DNA from: Erysipelotrichaceae bacterium
GTDB taxonomy: Bacteria > Bacillota_I > Bacilli_A > Erysipelotrichales > Erysipelotrichaceae
Assembly: GCA_017404785.1 (NCBI GenBank)
Contig: JAFRBQ010000002.1
Span: forward strand, 62,001 to 126,000
Reading direction: 5' to 3'
Length of the DNA: 64,000 nucleotides
This document shows, piece by piece, positions 35,976 through 43,136 of the stretch. How positions within the stretch are numbered: the first letter of the stretch is position 1; each line of letters starts with the position of its first letter. The translations under genes and the position numbers were made by a program. A model generated the notes under the pieces. That model made no database searches. It was not told the origin of the DNA and saw only the letters and a program-made list of their open reading frames with translations.

Positions 35976-37364
35976 TCAGTATCTGGCCAGATAACGGCCG
36001 GTCACATTGACGATCATAGTGTTTTTATAGGCGTGAACACGGGGCAGATTGCCTGCGTAATTGATGTGGACATGACCATAGAACCAGAAACGGGGTTTGA
36101 GATCTTCCAGAAGTTTCTGGAAACATTCAAAACCCTGATGGGCATAATCAGGAAGATCACCATAGCCTCTGATCGGAGCGTGGGTGACGATGATATCGAC
36201 ACCGCCAGCTTTACGGATCTTCCATTTCAGTTTAGAGATCCTTCTTTGCATCTGCAGTTCGGTATACTGATATTTGGAATTGCTGTAGCGGAAGGAACCG
36301 CCTAATCCCAGGATCCTGATACCCTGATAGACGATCAGATCATCATCGATGCAGGTACAGCCTTCCGGAGCTTTTATGTCGTAATTATCGTCGTGGTTGC
36401 CATGGATGTAGAAAAGCGGCTTGTTACTCAGGGTGACGATGTATTCCAGATATTCGGCGCTCAGATCACCGGCTGAGATGATGAAATCCACGTCTTTCAA
36501 TGCGGTAGTGACATAAGGCGAGAACAGCACGGAATCTTCACTGTCTGAGAGACATTCGATCTGATAGAAACCTTTGCCGTAAAACAGTCTTGATTTATGT
36601 TCACTGATGACTTTGTCCAGCTGCTTATCGGTCATCTGGGTCAGGAAATCATAGGTGTACATCTCCAGCAGTGCCACCAGGCAATCGGCGTGGTTGGCAC
36701 TTATTTTTTTTCTGGTCAGTTCGGCTGACAGTCTCTCGTAGAAACCGACCAGTCTGATCCTTTCTTTTCTGGTCCATTCGTGATCATCTTCAAAGCCGAG
36801 GTATTTATTGAGTCTCTTGTAGTAACCGGATCTTGAGAACTGAAGGGAATAGAGTTTTGAGTGCTCGTAGAATTCGAGGAACTCATAGTAGAGTTTTATA
36901 TCGTTTCTTTCACTTTGTTCCGGTAAGAGTCTTTTGACATTCAGGGTGATGAAAGCGGCACCGTAGGATTTTAAAACGGATACCCGTTTGTTTCCTTCAC
37001 CGATGTAGAACTTTCCGAGGTATTCGTAGGCTTCCGGCGGTTCAGAGATACCGGTATCCGAAAGATGATATTCACAGACTCTGATCCATTTGGCGGCGAA
37101 TTCGCTTCTTTCTTCCATCAGGGGCATGAAGTTATGCGCAAAGGAAAGCTGACGCATGGAAGTGCGGGTACCGACGATCAGATCGGCCGGTACTTCGATG
37201 TTGCCCAGTTCTTTTACAGAACACTTCAGTTCATCGACGTATTCATCAAGAGAAGGCAGATAGGCTTTCTGCTTCTTGAGTCTCCTGTGACGGCTGTCTT
37301 TGAGCGCTTTTTTGCGGGCATAGGCATACTGTTCCTGTGCTTCATGTCTTCTGTCGATACTCAT
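35976..37364 (-). CDS. ParB-like domain fused to a calcineurin-type phosphoesterase
   Basis: The 462-residue protein begins with a basic helix, then a ParB/Srx-like region (about 55-155; VPADLIVGTRTSMRQLSF and FYIGEGNKRVSVLKSYGA, the latter like the nucleotide-binding loop of ParB). A helical middle follows. The C-terminal third (about 275-462) is a metallophosphoesterase with SAGDLS, FYIHGNHDD, VTHAPI and FYGHVH. The first metal motif, normally DxH, reads SDSED, so one histidine ligand is replaced by an acid. The role is unknown. A TATAAT box lies exactly six bases before the ATG, with no Shine-Dalgarno sequence. Confidence 0.75.
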   Translation of the reverse strand: MSIDRRHEAQEQYAYARKKALKDSRHRRLKKQKAYLPSLDEYVDELKCSVKELGNIEVPADLIVGTRTSMRQLSFAHNFMPLMEERSEFAAKWIRVCEYHLSDTGISEPPEAYEYLGKFYIGEGNKRVSVLKSYGAAFITLNVKRLLPEQSERNDIKLYYEFLEFYEHSKLYSLQFSRSGYYKRLNKYLGFEDDHEWTRKERIRLVGFYERLSAELTRKKISANHADCLVALLEMYTYDFLTQMTDKQLDKVISEHKSRLFYGKGFYQIECLSDSEDSVLFSPYVTTALKDVDFIISAGDLSAEYLEYIVTLSNKPLFYIHGNHDDNYDIKAPEGCTCIDDDLIVYQGIRILGLGGSFRYSNSKYQYTELQMQRRISKLKWKIRKAGGVDIIVTHAPIRGYGDLPDYAHQGFECFQKLLEDLKPRFWFYGHVHINYAGNLPRVHAYKNTMIVNVTGRYLARY

Positions 37365-37549
37365 ACTCTAATTATAAGCCTTACGTTTGTGTTTAAGGGC
37401 ATTTTGAGGCCATCTGGAATGATTATCATGCATATCATGAGTATGAATATATGTACTGATTTTGGTGTTCCTGAAGGGCTGTTTTTGTCTTATAAAAACA
37501 TGAAAATTTTCAGAGAAAATGGGCTGATATTTCCGGGAAATTTTTATAG
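37365..37549. other. Divergent intergenic region, distal half
   Basis: Between the phosphoesterase start and the nrd operators lies AT-rich sequence without a convincing gene. A TATAAT on the minus strand (37371-37376) serves the phosphoesterase gene. A cluster of ATCATG-like words lies at 37423-37445. A roughly 44-codon open frame on the plus strand (about 37420-37553) lacks a ribosome site, so I do not call it. Confidence 0.4.
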
Positions 37550-37561
37550 TTGAAATTTCAA
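37550..37561 (+). promoter_or_regulatory. Upstream palindrome, putative MarR-type operator O1
   Basis: TTGAAATTTCAA is a perfect 12-base palindrome. It matches the palindrome at 37582-37593 in 11 of 12 positions and lies 32 bases upstream of it, about three helical turns, so two dimers would bind on one face of the DNA. Confidence 0.65.
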
Positions 37562-37580
37562 TTATTTTTTGGTTATTTTG

Positions 37581-37609
37581 GTTGAACTTTCAACTAAATG
37601 CATTATAAT
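37581..37609 (+). promoter_or_regulatory. nrdG-nrdD promoter with overlapping operator O2
   Basis: TTGAAC (37582-37587) as -35 and TATAAT (37604-37609) as -10 are 16 bases apart. The -35 box is embedded in the palindrome GTTGAACTTTCAAC (37581-37594). A protein bound there would block RNA polymerase. Transcription should start near 37616, just before AAGGTG and the ATG at 37628. Confidence 0.75.
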
Positions 37610-37627
37610 GATTTTACAAGGTGCGAT

Positions 37628-38773
37628 ATGAGTGAGAAAAACTACCTGAGTCTTGACTCCTCTATTTTGTATCGCTGCAATCAGAAACACTTCGATAAGC
37701 TGTTGTCTGAATATGATATCGGTTATACTCAGCTGATCCTGCTTACTCAGATCTATGAGAGAGAAGGCATCTCCATGAATGAGCTGGCAGTAACAGGTGT
37801 GTTTGATAAAGGGACGATCACCAAGTCTGTTCAGCGACTTGAACAGTTGTCTTATCTGCGCGTAGAAAATAGTGAGACAGACAAGCGACAGAAACTTTTA
37901 TATACGACTGACAGGACCCAGGAGATCATGCCGGAACTCTACCGGATGCGTTCCGAATGGAAGTCTTATCTGTGTTCGGATGTCAGTGACGATGAACTTG
38001 ATGCCTACTATATAGTTCAAAGCAAGCTCATCGAGAAAGCCAGGGAGTATACCTGTGAAGTGGAAGATGACGGGATCAGATTCTACGGTCTGCAGAAACT
38101 GACTCTGCTGGATTATCCGGGCAACATGGCGGCGACGGTGTTCACCGGTGGCTGCAACTTCCGCTGCCCGTTCTGTCATAACCGCTCACTGGTGTTTCTG
38201 AATGAAAATGATTCAGAGATATCGACGGAGGATATCCTGGATTATCTGGATAACCGCAAGAAGATCCTTGATGGTGTGTGCATCACCGGCGGGGAACCGC
38301 TGTTGCACAAAGGGATCACTGATTTTATCAGAAAGATCAGAAGTCTTGGCCTGAAGGTCAAGCTCGATACCAACGGCTCGAATTTCAAAGCCCTGAAGGA
38401 ACTTATCGATGAAGGGCTGCTTGATTATGTGGCCGTGGATATCAAAAACTGCTCGGAGAAATACGCAGAGACGATCGGTCTTGAGAACTTCGATCTGAGT
38501 GAAGTCGAAAAGACCAAGGATTATCTGCTGGAAGGGCATGTCGATTACGAATTCCGTACGACTGTTGTGAAGGAATTTCATGAGGTGAAGGACTTCGAAA
38601 AGATCGGCAGATGGATAGAAGGGGCAAAGAACTATTATCTGCAGAATTTCGAAGATCACGGGTCATGTATCCGTGAGGGTCTCAGTGAGGTGGACCTGCC
38701 GGAACTGGAAAAGATGAAAGAAACAGCAGAGAAGTACGTTAAACACGTGGAAATAAGAGGGATAAAGGAGTAA
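37628..38773 (+). CDS. nrdG: MarR-type regulator fused to anaerobic RNR activating enzyme (NrdG-type radical SAM)
   Basis: The ATG at 37628 follows AAGGTG and the mapped promoter; an in-frame ATG at 37598 lies upstream of the -10 box and is rejected. Residues 1-135 of the 381 form a MarR winged helix (YTQLILLTQIYEREGISMNE, then FDKGTITKSVQRLEQLSYLR and the wing SETDKRQK). Residues 150-381 form a radical SAM enzyme: TLLDYPGNMAATVFTGGCNF, the CxxxCxxC cluster motif CNFRCPFC at residues 176-183, and CITGGEPLL. NrdG uses S-adenosylmethionine and a 4Fe-4S cluster to make the glycyl radical in NrdD, encoded five bases downstream. The fusion joins regulator and activase in one chain, and two palindromes at the promoter suggest autoregulation. 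I know of no characterised example. Confidence 0.9.
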   Translation: MSEKNYLSLDSSILYRCNQKHFDKLLSEYDIGYTQLILLTQIYEREGISMNELAVTGVFDKGTITKSVQRLEQLSYLRVENSETDKRQKLLYTTDRTQEIMPELYRMRSEWKSYLCSDVSDDELDAYYIVQSKLIEKAREYTCEVEDDGIRFYGLQKLTLLDYPGNMAATVFTGGCNFRCPFCHNRSLVFLNENDSEISTEDILDYLDNRKKILDGVCITGGEPLLHKGITDFIRKIRSLGLKVKLDTNGSNFKALKELIDEGLLDYVAVDIKNCSEKYAETIGLENFDLSEVEKTKDYLLEGHVDYEFRTTVVKEFHEVKDFEKIGRWIEGAKNYYLQNFEDHGSCIREGLSEVDLPELEKMKETAEKYVKHVEIRGIKE

Positions 38774-38778
38774 GAAGT

Positions 38779-41157
38779 ATGTACCGTGTAGTAAAAAGAG
38801 ATGGAAAAGTTGTAGATTTTGATTTAAGCAAGATATCGGATGCGATAACCAAGGCCTTTGATGCCTGCAAGAAGGATTATCATCCGGATGTGATCAATCT
38901 GATCGCCTTAAGAGTAACATCTGATTTCTCTTCAAAAGTGAAAGATGAGAAAGTCACTGTTGAAGACATTCAGGACTCAGTGGAAAAAGTGCTTTCTGAA
39001 GCCGGATACCCGGATGTCGCCAAAGCCTATATCCTTTACAGAAAACAGAGAGAAAAAGCACGTAATATCTCCAATACGATGCTGGACTACAAGAAGCTCG
39101 TCGATTCCTATGTCAATGCGATCGACTGGCGTGTCAAGGAGAATTCGACGGTCACTTATTCGGTCGGCGGTCTGATCCTGTCCAACTCCGGTGCCGTTAC
39201 GGCCAACTACTGGCTCTCGGAAGTATATGACGAAGAGATCGGCTCAGCTCACAAAGACGGTGATATGCATATCCATGACCTGAGCATGCTGACAGGATAT
39301 TGCGCTGGATGGTCACTCAAGCAGCTGATCCAGGAAGGCTTAGGCGGTGTCAATGGCAAGATCACGTCGACTCCGGCCAACCATTTGAGCACCCTGTGCA
39401 ACCAGATGGTCAACTTCTTGGGTATTATGCAGAACGAATGGGCCGGAGCTCAGGCTTTCTCCTCATTCGATACTTATCTGGCACCGTTCGTCAAGATCGA
39501 TGATCTGTCCTACAAAGAGGTCAAACAGAACATCCAGTCCTTCATCTACGGCGTCAATACGCCATCCCGCTGGGGCACCCAGGCTCCGTTCACCAACGTC
39601 ACGCTGGACTGGACCGTTCCTGAAGACCTCGCTGATCAGTACTGTATCGTCGGCGGCAGGACCCTTGATTTCAAATACAAGGACTGCAAGAGAGAGATGG
39701 ATATGGTCAACAAGGCCTTCATCGAAGTCATGATCGAAGGCGATGCCAACGGCAGAGGTTTCCAGTATCCGATCCCGACTTACTCGATCACCAGAGAATT
39801 CGACTGGTCCGAGACCGAGAACAATAAGCTCTTATTCGAAATGACCGCCAAATACGGCACTCCGTATTTCTCAAACTATGTCAACTCGGATATGAAACCG
39901 TCAGACATCAGATCGATGTGCTGCCGTCTGAGACTTGACCTCAGAGAACTCAGAAAGAAATCCGGTGGTTTCTTCGGTTCCGGTGAATCGACAGGATCAG
40001 TAGGCGTCGTAACGCTCAACCTGCCTAGACTTGCCTATCTGGCCAAAGATAAAGAAGACTTCTATAAGAGACTGGACAATCTGATGGATATCGCTGCCAG
40101 ATCACTTCACGTCAAGAGAGAAGTCATCACCAAGCTTCTGGATAACGGACTGTATCCGTACACCAAGAGATATCTGGGAACATTCAATAACCACTTCTCG
40201 ACGATCGGTCTGGTCGGCATGAATGAGGCCTGCCTGAACGCGAACTGGATCAGAAAGGATCTGACGGATCCTGTCTCTCAGGAATTTGCGATCGAAGTCC
40301 TCAACTACATGAGAAAGAGACTGGTCAACTATCAGGAGATGTACCATGATCTGTACAACCTGGAAGCTACACCGGCTGAATCGACAGCCTACAGACTGGC
40401 CAGGCACGACAAGGAGAAATATCCTGATATCATCACCGCCGGCAAGGAAGGTGAGACACCTTACTACACCAACTCTTCACATCTGCCGGTAGGCTATACC
40501 GAGGATATCTTCTCAGCTCTGGATGTTCAGGATCAGTTACAGACGCTCTACACTTCCGGAACAGTCTTCCACTGCTTCCTGGGTGAAAAGCTCCCTGACT
40601 GGAAAGCGGCTGCGAATCTGGTAAAGAAGATCTCTGATAACTACAAGCTTCCTTACTACACGATGTCTCCGACTTATTCGATCTGTCCGGAGCACGGCTA
40701 TATCACAGGTGAAGCCTATACCTGTCCGAAGTGCGGCAAGAAGACGGAAGTCTGGTCAAGGATCACCGGCTACTACCGTCCGATCCAGAACTGGAACGAC
40801 GGCAAGGTGCAGGAATTCAAACACCGCAAGGAATACAATATCGCTTCTTCCGTCATGAAGGCCAGAGACATCATCAGCGATGTATCTGAAGCCAAGAAAG
40901 AAGAGGAAGTCAGAGTATCGACCGGTTATGATATCCCGACGATCTATGTTCAGGATCATTGCCCGAAGTGCAAGGGTGCCGAGCAGCGTCTGCAGCTCAG
41001 CGGTATCGAGCACAGAACGGTCAACTGTTCCGAAAACATGGATGAAGCCAGAAAGCTGAATCTGACGGAGACCCCGACGATCATCGATCCGGACGGCACG
41101 ATGTTTGTCGGAGCCAATGCGGCAGCCGACTGGATGAAATATCATAACGGCAAATAG
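38779..41157 (+). CDS. nrdD: Anaerobic ribonucleoside-triphosphate reductase with C-terminal glutaredoxin-like domain
   Basis: NrdD reduces ribonucleotides to deoxyribonucleotides without oxygen. The 792-residue protein starts with an ATP-cone (about 1-90; VVKRDGKVVDFDLSKISDAI) for allosteric control. The catalytic barrel contains SMCCRLRLDLREL with the active-site cysteines. The zinc site CPEHGY...CPKCGKK is followed by the glycyl-radical loop RITGYYRPIQNW (Gly near 664). Usual proteins end about 40 residues later. Here a further 70 residues form a glutaredoxin/thioredoxin-like unit with HCPKCKGAEQRL (Cys 728 and 731) and a TPT cis-proline motif (near 766). This could deliver electrons to the active site in cis. 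A thioredoxin reductase gene follows. Confidence 0.95.
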   Translation: MYRVVKRDGKVVDFDLSKISDAITKAFDACKKDYHPDVINLIALRVTSDFSSKVKDEKVTVEDIQDSVEKVLSEAGYPDVAKAYILYRKQREKARNISNTMLDYKKLVDSYVNAIDWRVKENSTVTYSVGGLILSNSGAVTANYWLSEVYDEEIGSAHKDGDMHIHDLSMLTGYCAGWSLKQLIQEGLGGVNGKITSTPANHLSTLCNQMVNFLGIMQNEWAGAQAFSSFDTYLAPFVKIDDLSYKEVKQNIQSFIYGVNTPSRWGTQAPFTNVTLDWTVPEDLADQYCIVGGRTLDFKYKDCKREMDMVNKAFIEVMIEGDANGRGFQYPIPTYSITREFDWSETENNKLLFEMTAKYGTPYFSNYVNSDMKPSDIRSMCCRLRLDLRELRKKSGGFFGSGESTGSVGVVTLNLPRLAYLAKDKEDFYKRLDNLMDIAARSLHVKREVITKLLDNGLYPYTKRYLGTFNNHFSTIGLVGMNEACLNANWIRKDLTDPVSQEFAIEVLNYMRKRLVNYQEMYHDLYNLEATPAESTAYRLARHDKEKYPDIITAGKEGETPYYTNSSHLPVGYTEDIFSALDVQDQLQTLYTSGTVFHCFLGEKLPDWKAAANLVKKISDNYKLPYYTMSPTYSICPEHGYITGEAYTCPKCGKKTEVWSRITGYYRPIQNWNDGKVQEFKHRKEYNIASSVMKARDIISDVSEAKKEEEVRVSTGYDIPTIYVQDHCPKCKGAEQRLQLSGIEHRTVNCSENMDEARKLNLTETPTIIDPDGTMFVGANAAADWMKYHNGK

Positions 41158-41167
41158 AAAGTAATGC

Positions 41168-41191
41168 AAAGCCCGCTCAACGGCGGGCTTT
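41168..41191 (+). terminator. GC-rich hairpin between nrdD and the thioredoxin reductase gene
   Basis: AAAGCCCGC and GCGGGCTTT form a nine-base stem around TCAACG. Only three Ts close the stem before GATC, so termination may be partial and allow read-through to the reductase gene at 41210. Confidence 0.6.
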
Positions 41192-41209
41192 GATCAAAAA
41201 GGGGATAAG

Positions 41210-42130
41210 ATGGATAAGATATATGATGTATTGGTAGTGGGCGGAGGACCGGCCGGTATGACCGCGGCTCTCTATGCTCTGAGGAACGGCAAATCGGTGA
41301 TGATCGTGGAGAAAGCCGTCTTCGGCGGTCAGATCGTCAATTCGCCTAAAGTTGAAAATATCCCGGGTTTCGACGCCATCTCCGGCGATGAATTCGGAGA
41401 CAAGATGCTGGACCAGGTAGTCAAGCAGGGCGGTGAAGTCCTGTTTGATGAAGTGATCAAAGTCGAAGAGACTGACGGACTGTTAAAGATAAACTGTGAT
41501 CTGTCAGAACCGTTATACGCAAAGACTGTTATATTGGCGACCGGGACCAAGCACCGTACGCTGGGACTGGCAGACGAAGAATCTCTGATCGGCAAGAGCA
41601 TCCACTTCTGTGCCGTATGTGACGGAAATTTCTACAAGGATAAAACAGTCGTCATGATCGGCGGAGGCAATTCCGCTTTCGTGGAAGCCAATCTGCTGGC
41701 AGGGATCGTCGGCCGACTGATCATCCTGCAGGATCTTGATTTCTTTACGGCCGATCAGAAGCTGCAGGAACAGTTATTGGGCAAAGACAATGTCGAGACC
41801 CATTTGGGCACAAAGATCCTTGGTTATCATACCGATGACGGTAAACTCAACGGGGTCAGGTATCTGGAAAACAATGAAGAAAAGATCGCTCACTGCGACG
41901 GAGTCTTCCTGGCAGTCGGACTCGTACCGGATAACGGCAGCTTTGAAAATCTCGCCGATCTGGATGAAAGAGGATATTTCATTTCAGATGAGTACGGTAC
42001 GACCAGAAACAGAAACGTCTTTGTAGCCGGAGACTGCCGGACCAAGTCACTGCGTCAGGTCGCTACGGCCTGTTCCGATGGTGCCAATGCCGCCATCAGG
42101 GCCTGTGAGTATTTAAGAGAAGCACAATAA
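41210..42130 (+). CDS. trxB: Thioredoxin-disulfide reductase family flavoprotein
   Basis: The 306-residue protein has the TrxB layout: FAD site VVGGGPAGMTAALYA at the N-terminus, the redox-active HFCAVCDGNFY (CxxC), NAD(P)H site IGGGNSAFVEANLL, and the closing FAD-binding VFVAGDCRTKSLRQVATA. It would reduce thioredoxin or, by position, the glutaredoxin-like domain of NrdD. Its NAD(P)H loop lacks the usual HRRxxFRA arginine pattern (it reads LQDLDFFTADQ), so its donor or partner may not be standard. It lies 52 bases after nrdD. Confidence 0.85.
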   Translation: MDKIYDVLVVGGGPAGMTAALYALRNGKSVMIVEKAVFGGQIVNSPKVENIPGFDAISGDEFGDKMLDQVVKQGGEVLFDEVIKVEETDGLLKINCDLSEPLYAKTVILATGTKHRTLGLADEESLIGKSIHFCAVCDGNFYKDKTVVMIGGGNSAFVEANLLAGIVGRLIILQDLDFFTADQKLQEQLLGKDNVETHLGTKILGYHTDDGKLNGVRYLENNEEKIAHCDGVFLAVGLVPDNGSFENLADLDERGYFISDEYGTTRNRNVFVAGDCRTKSLRQVATACSDGANAAIRACEYLREAQ

Positions 42131-42153
42131 AACCGCTTTATACAAGCGGTTTT
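42129..42153. terminator. Bidirectional terminator between trxB and the nucleotidyltransferase gene
   Basis: AAAACCGCTT and AAGCGGTTTT form a ten-base perfect stem with a TATAC loop between two converging genes. The ends give a T run on each strand, so it can work both ways. Confidence 0.9.
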
Positions 42154-42159
42154 GACATT

Positions 42160-43071
42160 TCAGAACAGTTCGTCAGGGTAAGTTCCATCATCTTTCAGTG
42201 ACTGGATCTTGGCCACGACATTCGGTTTGTCTTCCTTGTAGGTGACACCGAACCAGGAATCTTCAGAAGTCAGGACTCTGACTTTTCCTTTGCCTTCTTT
42301 TACCAGGACACCGACATGATTTGGAAGCAGAGCTTCATATTTCAGCGGATTGACTTTGATGCCTTCTGGAAGTTCATTGACGAAGATCTCATTCAGTTTG
42401 CCGATGATCGAAGGGTTGAAGCCCCAGAAGTTCATGGAGACCGGTGAACCCATCTCGAGCGGTTTGTAGACGCCTTCTTCTTCACAGACGACACCGTCAT
42501 GATCATCGTTCCACTTGATATTCAGGATCTCGCGGATACTGGTCAGATAGCCGTCCTCATCTTTCTGGCAATAGCCTCTGGTGACGGTACCGTTGTCAGA
42601 GAGCGTATTTTCGACTTTGTAGCCGACCATGCAGTAGGTATCAGGATCGGTATTGCTGTGGAAGAATTCCATGACTTTTTCAAAGGCATTGCGGCCATAG
42701 AAGTCATCGGCATTGCAGACGACGAACGGGTCTTCCTTCAGGATGTTGCGGCACGCCAGCAGGGCATGCGTCGTTCCCCACGGTTTTACTCTTCCTTCAG
42801 GGATCTCTACGCCTTCAGGGATATCATTCAGATCCTGGTAGGCGTATTCGATTTCGATGTATGGTCTGATCTTTTTGACCAGTGATTCTTCAAAGAGCTC
42901 CTGGTGTTCTCTCTTGATGATCAGGACGACTTTCTTGAAGCCTGTCTTTATTGCATCGAAGATGGTGAATTCGATGATCGGTTCATTGTGATTGCCGACA
43001 CCGTCGATCTGTTTCATACCACCGTATCTGGAACCCATTCCGGCTGCCAGTATCACTAGTGTTTCTTTCAT
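42160..43071 (-). CDS. Sugar-phosphate nucleotidyltransferase family protein
   Basis: The 303-residue protein has the nucleotidyltransferase N-terminus LVILAAGMGSRYGGMKQID and an acidic metal site (VVCNADDFYGR). GTTHALLACRNIL and the late MNFWGFNP strand are like NDP-sugar pyrophosphorylase relatives. It lacks the left-handed beta-helix of GlgC or GlmU. The nucleotide and sugar are unknown. A GGAGGA site precedes the ATG. It is divergent from glpK, with a shared palindromic -10 region. Confidence 0.8.
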   Translation of the reverse strand: MKETLVILAAGMGSRYGGMKQIDGVGNHNEPIIEFTIFDAIKTGFKKVVLIIKREHQELFEESLVKKIRPYIEIEYAYQDLNDIPEGVEIPEGRVKPWGTTHALLACRNILKEDPFVVCNADDFYGRNAFEKVMEFFHSNTDPDTYCMVGYKVENTLSDNGTVTRGYCQKDEDGYLTSIREILNIKWNDDHDGVVCEEEGVYKPLEMGSPVSMNFWGFNPSIIGKLNEIFVNELPEGIKVNPLKYEALLPNHVGVLVKEGKGKVRVLTSEDSWFGVTYKEDKPNVVAKIQSLKDDGTYPDELF

Positions 43072-43092
43072 TGTCTGTCCTCCATATTACGT

Positions 43093-43110
43093 TAATATTA
43101 TATAATATTA
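43093..43110. promoter_or_regulatory. Palindromic divergent -10 region between the nucleotidyltransferase gene and glpK
   Basis: TAATATTATATAATATTA is a perfect 18-base palindrome that contains TATAAT on both strands (43101-43106 plus, 43097-43102 minus). Both genes start about 26-31 bases away with good ribosome sites. Neither side has a clear -35, so the promoters are plausible but unproven. Confidence 0.45.
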
Positions 43111-43136
43111 TTGTTCAGACAAGGAGACCAAATAAT

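Noticed and set aside
37420..37553. Small plus-strand gene upstream of the nrd operators
   Set aside because: There is no ribosome site or promoter, and the frame has no recognised features.
37598..37627. An in-frame ATG 30 bases upstream of the MarR-NrdG start
   Set aside because: It lies before the TATAAT at 37604 and so outside the predicted mRNA; the ATG at 37628 has AAGGTG and matches the start of MarR proteins.
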